From the NCBI GenBank assembly GCA_015489295.1, contig WGAB01000104.1, positions 1-6,896 of the forward strand: a stretch of DNA of 6,896 nt. The letters run 5' to 3'. The notes beneath the pieces were generated by a model. That model did no database searches. It saw only the letters and a list, made by a program, of their open reading frames with translations, and was not told the origin of the DNA. The translations under genes and the position numbers were made by a program. Each line of letters begins with the position of its first letter. Position 1 is the first letter of the stretch. The stretch is from Caldifarciminota bacterium. GTDB taxonomy: Bacteria > WOR-3 > Hydrothermia > WGAB01. This document shows positions 1 through 6,300 of this stretch, piece by piece.

Positions 1-1154
1 CCACCCTCCTGTTGAGTGATACGCTCATGGTTCCGTTGAATACCACCACAGCCCTCGGCACCCTCGCCCCGGGCGACACCTCTCTGGCCGAAACCCTGTC
101 CTTCTTTGTGCGGCCGGAAACGCCCCAGCGATACCTGCTTTCCTTCGGCATGCAACTGGTCACCGGTTTCCAGAGTTTCACCGATTCCGGCGAGGTGCTG
201 ATCGGGGTGGGCGGCGATTTCCTGATCTTGGATCTTGATCCCACACCCCTGACTGGCCCCTGGCTCCGTGCCTTCCTGGCCGATTCCCTGGACCTCGTGG
301 GAGTCTATGCCACCGATGCCGGCGATTACCTGGAGGAAATCCCCTATTATCGCTCCATCTTCGTGCTGTTGGGAATCTACCCGAACAACACCCGCATTGA
401 GTCAGACGATCCCCTGGCCCAGGCCCTGGTGTCCTACCTGCTGGAGAGCCACGGCAACCTGTACATGGAGGGCGGCGATGTGTGGTACTACGATCCCTCG
501 GTGGGCGCCTTTGACTTCGGGCCCTACTTCGGTATTGATGCAATTGAGGATGGTTCCAGTGACCTCGGCACCGTGGCCGGTGTTCCGGGCACCTTCGCCG
601 AGGGGTATCTTTTCTCGTACTCGGGCGAGAACAACTGGATTGACCATCTGGAGGCGGCCCCCGGTGCCCAGAACCTGCTGGAAAACCAGTCCCCTGAGTA
701 CTACTGTGCCGTGGCCTACGACAACACCGAGGCCGGGTACAGAACCGTGGGGGCGTCGCTGGAACTCGGCGGCCTGGAAGGCCAGGGCGAGCACAGCCTT
801 GGGAACTTCATCAAGGCTCTCCTGAACTTCTTCGGCGTCCTGACCGGGGTGGAGGAAACGGCCAGCGGCCCGGCGTATCGGTTCTTCCTGGCGCCGCCAT
901 ATCCCAACCCCGTGCGGTCCCTGGCCCGCATCGCCTTTGCATTGCCGAAGGCTGGAGCCGTGGAACTCGCCGTGTACGATGCGGCGGGCCGGAGGGTGCG
1001 GACCCTGGTCCGCGGCACCCTGCCTGCCGGGCACCACGAGGTCACCTGGAACGGCCGCGACGATGCAGGCCGATCGGTGGCCGCCGGCGTGTACTTCGTG
1101 CGCCTCCGCCAGCAGGACCACCGCTCCACCCGGAAACTTTTGCTGGTGCGGTAG
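1..1154 (+). CDS. 3' part of a large secreted protein with YMEGGD module and C-terminal T9SS-type sorting domain
   Basis: The reading frame is open to the left edge (first full codon at 3, no upstream stop), so this is a 5'-truncated gene. The TTG at 12 is probably not its start. About 384 codons are visible, ending in TAG at 1152-1154. The first ~65 residues read like the end of an Ig/CARDB-like beta-sandwich (APGDTSLAETL, then FFVRPETP). From about 216 to 830 there is an alpha/beta module with a hydrophobic strand DFLILDLD (216-239), YRSIFVLLGIYPNN (around 357-389), NLYMEGGD (456-479) and YRTVGASLELGGL (738-776). It resembles an amidotransferase-like fold often attached to C25-type secreted proteins. 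The only visible cysteine is in EYYCAVAY, and no catalytic triad is evident. From about 888 the C-terminus is a FlgD-Ig/T9SS type A sorting domain: YPNP at 900-911, then VYDAAGRRVRTL, W-N-G-R-D and G-V-Y-F-V-R-L. It is likely exported and cleaved or anchored via that domain. The N-terminal enzyme domain, if any, lies outside the window. It could belong to a C25-type protein like the gene at 3311. Confidence 0.88.
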   Translation, partial: TLLLSDTLMVPLNTTTALGTLAPGDTSLAETLSFFVRPETPQRYLLSFGMQLVTGFQSFTDSGEVLIGVGGDFLILDLDPTPLTGPWLRAFLADSLDLVGVYATDAGDYLEEIPYYRSIFVLLGIYPNNTRIESDDPLAQALVSYLLESHGNLYMEGGDVWYYDPSVGAFDFGPYFGIDAIEDGSSDLGTVAGVPGTFAEGYLFSYSGENNWIDHLEAAPGAQNLLENQSPEYYCAVAYDNTEAGYRTVGASLELGGLEGQGEHSLGNFIKALLNFFGVLTGVEETASGPAYRFFLAPPYPNPVRSLARIAFALPKAGAVELAVYDAAGRRVRTLVRGTLPAGHHEVTWNGRDDAGRSVAAGVYFVRLRQQDHRSTRKLLLVR

Positions 1155-1168
1155 ACCAGGGCACGGGA

Positions 1169-1239
1169 GGTTGCTGGAACACGAATCGCGCTCCTGGCAA
1201 ATGGTGCCGGGAGTGATGCAGGTACCCGGCTGAGCAACC
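1169..1239. terminator. Inverted repeats in the convergent gap (possible terminator without U-tract)
   Basis: This gap separates two convergent genes. GGTTGCT (1169-1175) is complementary to AGCAACC (1233-1239). Inside, CTCCTGGC (1191-1198) pairs with GCCGGGAG (1206-1213), giving an 8-bp stem with one G-T pair and a 7-base loop. A competing inner pairing is GCCGGG (1206-1211) with CCCGGC (1225-1230). Neither strand has a T-run after the stems, so this is not a canonical intrinsic terminator. It may still stop or stabilise transcripts from both sides. The pairing is seen; the function is inferred from position. Confidence 0.4.
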
Positions 1240-1251
1240 GCTGCAAGGGAT

Positions 1252-2868
1252 CTATCGCTGCCTGACGGAACGACCCCTGCCGGAGAGGTCGTAGGCCCGT
1301 TTCAGCTGGCCGGCGCTCCAGAGGGCCAGCCCTAAAAGGATCGCAACGGCCAGGTAGATCCAGAGAAGCGACACCCCCATGTTCCGGTAATGCAGCCACC
1401 AGAAGTTGGGGGTGTTGTAGAACTTTCGGATTCCCGGTTGCGGAACGACTCGGATCTCTTTCTGCACCACCATATCCACCATCTGCTGGAATTGTTCAAT
1501 GATGTGAGAATTGAGCGGGTTCCAAACTTCCCGTGGAGTGGGATTCGGGGGAGTTGCGGGGCGGTGCTCTATAAGGTTCCGCGCCCCCTCTATATAGCGG
1601 GCACGGCGTGGAGACGCCACAATATACAGGGCGTTCACCACAAAGCCCCACAGGAAGGCTGCCCAGAAAAGCCCCCGGAGCCACCCGGACCAGCGGTGGC
1701 GGTGTTCCAGGCCCTGAGCCAGGAAGGGCAGGAACAGAAAGTGGATCTGGCCGAGGAATCGGGGGCCTCCCGCGTAAAAGGCGAACCAGTACCACCAGGC
1801 CGCAAACAACAGCCAGAACACCACGCCCGTGCCCACGAGGAGCCAGGCCTCCTCCCGGTGTTTCCGGAAGAATTCCCGTGCACCTGTTAGGGAAAACAGC
1901 AGGACTGGGGCATACACAAAGAGTCCCAGATAGGGACTTGCCAAGGTGGCGAGCGCATTGTGCAGGATGAAAAGGGGTGAGAAGACGAAGTGATCGCCCT
2001 TCAATCCGTAGCCGAACTCGAGAAGGTTCCCGTAACGATAGAAGTTGTAGGCCAGTTGCAGGGCGATGAAGGGGACCAGGGCGAGGATAAACACCGAAGA
2101 GGCCTTCCAGAAGAGTTTTCGCTGATTCTTGTCACGGAAGCACAGCCACAGGTACCCCACGGCAAGCGGCGCGGCTATGATGGTGGAGGCACGGGTGTGC
2201 ATCCCGATGCCCAGGAAGGAGGCTGCCAATACCAGATGGAGAAATCGGTGAGAATGCCGAAACCGGAACAGAAACAGGAAGGTCAACACCAGGCTGAGGG
2301 AAACCATGGGTTCGATGACATTGTACTTGGCGTGGGAGAAGGCCATGGTGGCAAATCCGTAGGTGAAGAGGGTGAGCATTGTGCTCTGGACCGAAAAGCC
2401 CAGGTCGCGGAGCAGGAACCAGAGGGCTACGATCAGCAGGGCGGATAGGATGGCGTTGGAAAACGAAATAAATGACCCTTCGAGTCCACGAAACGCCAGG
2501 GATAACCGTTGAGGGATTTTGCTGAGCAGGAAAAACGGGATGTTCCACAGCGATTTGGCGATGCCGAAGTAGGAGAAGGCGCGTCCTCCGCGGCCCTTGG
2601 GCACAATCCGTGCAGCAGCCCCCTTGGGGTTTAACTCTAAGGTGTGGTTCTCAACAAGGCGCTCAGTCAGGGCCGCTCGTATGGTTTCATCCCCGCTCAC
2701 GACGCTAACAAACTTAATGGACTGCTTGTAGATGAAACGGATGTTTAATAACCCCTGGCCCAAAAGCAGATAGACGGCGGAAAAGAACAGGAAAAGGTAC
2801 AGGGGTACGCGGATACCGGCGTTTAAACGATGAGCGGAGGATGACCGATACGCTTTCCGCTTCCCCAT
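1252..2868 (-). CDS. Polytopic membrane protein, GT-C / GT39-like glycosyltransferase
   Basis: A 538-residue protein starts at ATG 2866-2868 behind GGAGG at 5-base spacing and ends in TAG at 1252-1254. A basic N-terminus (MGKRKAYR) precedes the first membrane segment (about 22-40). Further hydrophobic segments lie around 131-154, 163-180, 185-201, 208-243, 252-275, 295-325, 340-366, 395-418 and 499-520. After the first segment comes SGDETIR (58-64), in the place where GT-C enzymes carry an acidic catalytic motif in the first outer loop. YNFYRYGNLLEFGYG (274-288), SPYLGLFVYAPVLL (311-324) and GGPRFLGQIHFLFLPFL (367-383) resemble motifs of GT39-like bacterial membrane glycosyltransferases. Family members transfer sugars from polyprenyl-phosphate donors to glycans, lipids or proteins on the outer face of the inner membrane. 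A polar loop of about 80 residues (419-498) precedes the last segment. Donor and acceptor cannot be told. It is monocistronic here, convergent with the gene before and divergent from the tRNA. It could also be a wzy-like or other GT-C relative. Confidence 0.8.
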   Translation of the reverse strand: MGKRKAYRSSSAHRLNAGIRVPLYLFLFFSAVYLLLGQGLLNIRFIYKQSIKFVSVVSGDETIRAALTERLVENHTLELNPKGAAARIVPKGRGGRAFSYFGIAKSLWNIPFFLLSKIPQRLSLAFRGLEGSFISFSNAILSALLIVALWFLLRDLGFSVQSTMLTLFTYGFATMAFSHAKYNVIEPMVSLSLVLTFLFLFRFRHSHRFLHLVLAASFLGIGMHTRASTIIAAPLAVGYLWLCFRDKNQRKLFWKASSVFILALVPFIALQLAYNFYRYGNLLEFGYGLKGDHFVFSPLFILHNALATLASPYLGLFVYAPVLLFSLTGAREFFRKHREEAWLLVGTGVVFWLLFAAWWYWFAFYAGGPRFLGQIHFLFLPFLAQGLEHRHRWSGWLRGLFWAAFLWGFVVNALYIVASPRRARYIEGARNLIEHRPATPPNPTPREVWNPLNSHIIEQFQQMVDMVVQKEIRVVPQPGIRKFYNTPNFWWLHYRNMGVSLLWIYLAVAILLGLALWSAGQLKRAYDLSGRGRSVRQR

Positions 2869-2873
2869 TTACG

Positions 2874-2878
2874 CCTCC
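2874..2878 (-). promoter_or_regulatory. Shine-Dalgarno site of the membrane glycosyltransferase gene
   Basis: On the minus strand GGAGG lies 5 bases before the ATG at 2866-2868. It supports that start over internal ones. Confidence 0.8.
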
Positions 2879-2895
2879 GGAAACCGTTGTCGGGT

Positions 2896-2925
2896 ATTAT
2901 AGAGGGTCCAATCGTGGGGTGTTGT
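2896..2925 (-). promoter_or_regulatory. Probable promoter of the membrane glycosyltransferase gene
   Basis: The minus strand has a perfect -10 TATAAT (2896-2901), 27 bases before the start codon, implying a leader of about 20 bases. The best -35 at 18-base spacing is ACAACA (2920-2925), only 3 of 6 to consensus, and there is no extended TGn. The -10 is convincing; strength and activation are unknown. Read on the plus strand, the overlapping box is TATTAT (2895-2900), so it could also fire the other way. Confidence 0.5.
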
Positions 2926-2960
2926 TGCCACGGGGCAATCCTGGGCCTAAACGGACGTTG

Positions 2961-2983
2961 AGGCCGGCCCCTGGCCTGTTTTT
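2961..2983 (+). terminator. Intrinsic-terminator-like hairpin with T5 tail
   Basis: AGGCCGG (2961-2967) pairs with CTGGCCT (2971-2977) with one G-T wobble and a 3-base loop. It is followed by G and TTTTT (2979-2983). This is the form of a rho-independent terminator on the plus strand, yet no plus-strand gene lies just before it. It could end antisense transcripts or a short RNA started near 2907, or insulate the tRNA promoter. The rest of the intergenic stretch (2984-3110) shows a G-rich tract but no convincing gene. Confidence 0.4.
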
Positions 2984-3116
2984 CTGGGGGATGGGGGTGG
3001 GAAGGCGAAAACAGAGCGTGTGCCGTAAAGGTCTTATCAACAGCGATTTTGCAGGTCTTGTTAAAGAAGCAAACCACTCCTGGAACCCTCACTGCGGCGA
3101 ATGCCCATGCGAAGAG

Positions 3117-3145
3117 TTGACAGGTCGTGCCCTCCCTGCCATAAT
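3117..3145 (+). promoter_or_regulatory. Sigma-70-type promoter of tRNA-Ile
   Basis: A perfect -35 TTGACA (3117-3122) is separated by exactly 17 bases from the -10 CATAAT (3140-3145, 5 of 6). Transcription should start near 3152, about 12 bases before the mature tRNA 5' end. This is the best promoter in the window, as expected for a stable RNA. Confidence 0.8.
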
Positions 3146-3163
3146 ATGAGTCCCTCCAGAAGT

Positions 3164-3237
3164 GGGCCTATAGCTCAGTCGGTCAGAGCGCGCGCCTGAT
3201 AAGCGCGAGGTCGGTGGTTCGACTCCACCTAGGCCCA
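3164..3237 (+). tRNA. tRNA-Ile (anticodon GAU)
   Basis: A full cloverleaf can be drawn. The acceptor stem is GGGCCTA (3164-3170) with TAGGCCC (3230-3236) and discriminator A3237. The D stem is GCTC (3173-3176) with GAGC (3186-3189). The anticodon stem is CGCGC (3191-3195) with GCGCG (3203-3207), and the loop CTGATAA gives anticodon GAT at 3198-3200. The T stem is GGTGG (3213-3217) with CCACC (3225-3229) around TTCGACT. All stems pair perfectly. It decodes AUC/AUU. The 3' CCA is not encoded (ACTT follows), so it needs the CCA-adding enzyme. It stands alone, not inside an rRNA spacer where this isoacceptor is often found. Confidence 0.97.
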
Positions 3238-3250
3238 CTTTTCTTTTTCC
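3238..3250 (+). terminator. Possible tRNA terminator: T-rich tract
   Basis: Right after the tRNA comes a run with T4, C, then T5, followed by C4. With the GC-rich tRNA stems acting as the hairpin, it may end or weaken transcription. No separate hairpin is present, so read-through into the next gene is possible. Confidence 0.3.
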
Positions 3251-3256
3251 CCGCCG

Positions 3257-3262
3257 TATAAT
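3257..3262 (+). promoter_or_regulatory. -10 element before the C25-like gene
   Basis: A perfect TATAAT sits 48 bases before the ATG at 3311. At 15-19 base spacing the would-be -35 falls in or next to the tRNA 3' end and does not match TTGACA, and there is no extended TGn. It may be a weak or activator-dependent promoter, with the tRNA promoter as an alternative. The leader contains a small inverted repeat (TGCCT 3268-3272 / AGGCA 3283-3287). Confidence 0.45.
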
Positions 3263-3300
3263 TGGCCTGCCTAAACCTCTTCAGGCAAGTCTACCAAACC

Positions 3301-3307
3301 GAGGTGA
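3301..3307 (+). promoter_or_regulatory. Shine-Dalgarno site of the C25-like gene
   Basis: GAGGTGA ends 3 bases before ATG 3311, with its GAGG core 6 bases away, and matches the 16S 3' end well. An in-frame TGA at 3305-3307, inside this site, rules out any earlier start. Confidence 0.8.
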
Positions 3308-3310
3308 ACC

Positions 3311-6300
3311 ATGTGGGCGTTGCTATCTCTATGGGCGTTTTTAACTCCCGTGCAGGGAGTGGATCTACTGCAGCAATCCCCCCATCGAACTGCCTTTGTG
3401 GTCCATGAACCCGGCACCTATCTCGTGGCGGTTCCTGGCCCCTGGAACCTCTCCAGTCACCCGGAAACCTCCGTGACCGTCGTGCAGGAGGGCATTCTGC
3501 GGGATCTCCATGTTGTGGCTTTAAGGGTTGACCAGGTGCCGGTCGAGGTCACCCTGACCTATCCCCAGGGCGGGCACTATCCCCAGGAGGTGGCCCCCGC
3601 CTTTCTTCCCCTGTACCACAGGTATGTGGTGAACGCCCGGGCCCTGAATCTCCGCCCCCAGGCTTTTCCCGAAGGCCGGTCCCTGAACGGCGCCCGGTAC
3701 CTCATCATCGTGCCCGATGATTGGGTGGAGGCCATCGAACCCCTGGCGGCCTGGAAAACCCAGAAGGGCATGCTGGCCCGGGTGGTGCCCCTTTCTGAAG
3801 CGGGCAATACGGCCACAGGCATCCGCGCCTATGTGCAGAACGCCTACGACACCTGGAACCCGAGGCCGGAATACCTGCTCCTTGTCGGGGACGCCACCCA
3901 CCTGCCCTTCCCGGAAACCGACAACTACTATGTGCGGGTGGCCGGCAACGACATCTTCAACGACCTCCTGCCGGGCCGGTTTCCTGCTGCCAGCGAGGAG
4001 CAGGTGCAGACCATGGTGGCCAAAACCCTCACCTACGATCGGGCCGAAGCCCTGGATACCCTGTGGTACTGGAAAGCTGTAACCATCGTGCGGGAGGATG
4101 GCGACGAGGATGATTCCATTTACTACGCCGACATGGACTTCGCCTCTCGTCGGATGATCCGCCATGGCTATGTGCACATCGACCACTTTTTCGCCGATTC
4201 TGGCCACACGGCCCAGGATGTGGTCAACGCCGTCACCAACGGCCGTTCCTTCGTGTTTTACCGGGGCCAGGGTGTGGGCACCTGGTGGGCGCCCTTTGAT
4301 GTGGACCCGTACCAGACCAACAACGGCGACAAGCTGCCCATTGTCGTGTCCACAACCTGCGCCACCATCGACCCCTTTGGTGGAAACTATGCAGGGGAAC
4401 TGTGGATGACCGCAGGAACCCCCACCAATCTGAAGGGGGCCGTGGGGTTCTTCGGCACCACTACGGTACGGAGCCATGTGGCCCACATCCGAAGCGCCGT
4501 GGCCCAGGGCTTCTTTGCCGCCGTGTTTGACAGCATGGTGGAAACCTACGGTCAGGCGTGCGAAAACGGCCGATTGAACCTCTATGCGATGTACGCCGAC
4601 CTCACGGATTACAACGGCTTTACCACCCTGGGGGATCCAGAGATTTCCCTCCGCACGGCGCCGCCCCGGGTGCTTACCGCCGAACACCCGGGTACCCTCA
4701 GCCCCTCGGTTTCGGAGGTTTCTTTCGTGATCCGGAAAGGCCTGAACGGGCCCGTGCAGGGGGCCCTGGTATGCGTGTACCAGGACACCTCGGTGTACGC
4801 CTACGGCTATACCGATGCCCAGGGGCAGGTGACCCTGCCTGTGGAGAACCTGTCGGTGGGCATGCTGTTTTTTACCGTGACCAAACGCAATTTCCGTCCC
4901 CTGAGGGACAGCATTCCGGTGATCGCCGAGGGGCCGTATCCTCTGCCCTTAGGTCTTTTTGTGGAGGATGGTGAGACCCCTTCGCCCGATGGCGCACCCA
5001 ACCCCGGCGAGGTCCCGTACCTGGGCATCACGGTGAAGAATGTGGGCACCGCAGACCTCCACAACCTGACCCTTACCCTGGAGGCCCAAACCCCTGGCAT
5101 CACTCTGTTGGATTCCACAGCGACCCTGTCGTTGCTTGCAGCCGGAGACTCGGCCACTTTGCCCCAGGCCTGGCAGATCCGCCTGACCCCCTCGTTCCAC
5201 GACGGCGATACCCTGAGGTTCGCGGTCACCTTCCAGTCGCAGGAGGGCACCTGGCATCAGGGCTTGCCGCGACTGCAGGTGCAGGCCCCCCGGTACCAAG
5301 CTCTGGTTCTCCTCGTAGACGATGCGCCGCCGCTGGGCAACGGCAACGGCACCGCAGAGCCCGGCGAGAACGTGGCGCTCCGGCCGGTGTTCGCCAACCT
5401 GGGGCACCAGGGAACCCAGGCCACCCACGCGGAAGGGGTGTCCAATCCCTATGTGGCGTTTTCCGATCCAGACGCCTCGGGCCCTGGCTTGAATCCGGGC
5501 GATACCGTGGCCCTGACCAACCCCTTCCACGTCGCCATCGCCCCCACAACCCCGGCCGACATTACCGTTTCTCTGACCTTGATCCTGGACGCCTCGGCCC
5601 CGACCTACACCTATCGCGACACAGTGGTAACATCCCTGCACATCGGGGGAACGCCCACCGGACCGGGCCCTGTAGGGCCGGACAACTACGGCTACTACAT
5701 CTATGACGACACCGATACCCTGGCGGAGCAGGCACCGGTGTTCACCTGGACCGAGCTGGCGCCGCCGGGGCCGGGCCAGGAGGTGCCACGCGTGGCCCAT
5801 GCCGACGCCGACACCGCCACCCTGACCCTGCCCTTTGCCTTCGTGTTCTATGGCGATACCTTCCACAGGGTGGGGATCGCTTCCAACGGCTTCCTGGAAC
5901 TCGGGGGCGCCACCTATCGCTTCGGTGCCAACACACCGATACCGGATCCCACCGGGCCCCAGAACCTGGTCGCCCCCTTCTGGGACGACTTAGACCCCTC
6001 GGCCGGAGGCTCCGTGTACTCCTGGCACGACGCCCAGAACCACCGGTGGATTGTGGAATGGTACCAGGTGCCCCACTTTGACAATCCCAACCACCTGGAG
6101 ACCTTCCAGGTGGTGTTTTACGATCCGGCCTACTGGCCCACGGCCACCGGCGACGGCCAGATTGACATCTTTTACGAAACCGTATCCGACCCCACTTCGT
6201 GTACTGTGGGCATCGAAGCGCCAGGCGCCGCCGACGGCCTACAGTATGTGTACAACAACAGCTACGCCGCCCAGGCGGCTCCCCTGGCGTCTCATCGGGC

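Noticed and set aside
402..1121. Minus-strand open frame of 239 codons opposite the first gene
   Set aside because: The plus strand here encodes clear YMEGGD and YPNP modules, and the antisense product has no recognisable feature.
2942..2949. TGGGCCTA, same as the first bases of the tRNA, as a possible attachment-site remnant
   Set aside because: It is only 8 bases, matches the tRNA 5' end and not the 3' end, and there is no integrase or mobile gene nearby.
3029..3059. 7-base direct repeat AGGTCTT at 3029-3035 and 3053-3059
   Set aside because: It is too short, and the flanks do not extend the match. A 24-base offset could suit an operator but chance is as likely.
2841..3149. Small plus-strand open frame of 102 codons in the intergenic region
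   Set aside because: It overlaps the start of the minus-strand gene, both promoters and the terminator-like hairpin, has no good ribosome site, and its translation shows no domain or membrane segment.
3521..4687. Long open frame of 388 codons on the minus strand, antisense to the C25-like gene
   Set aside because: The plus-strand frame has recognisable gingipain motifs, a signal peptide and a ribosome binding site. The antisense frame is His/Gly/Val-rich with no motif and is explained by the GC-rich codons of the opposite strand.
4949..5866. Minus-strand open frame of 305 codons
   Set aside because: It lies wholly within the continuous plus-strand gene and its translation is low-complexity Gly/Arg/Gln-rich, typical of a shadow frame.
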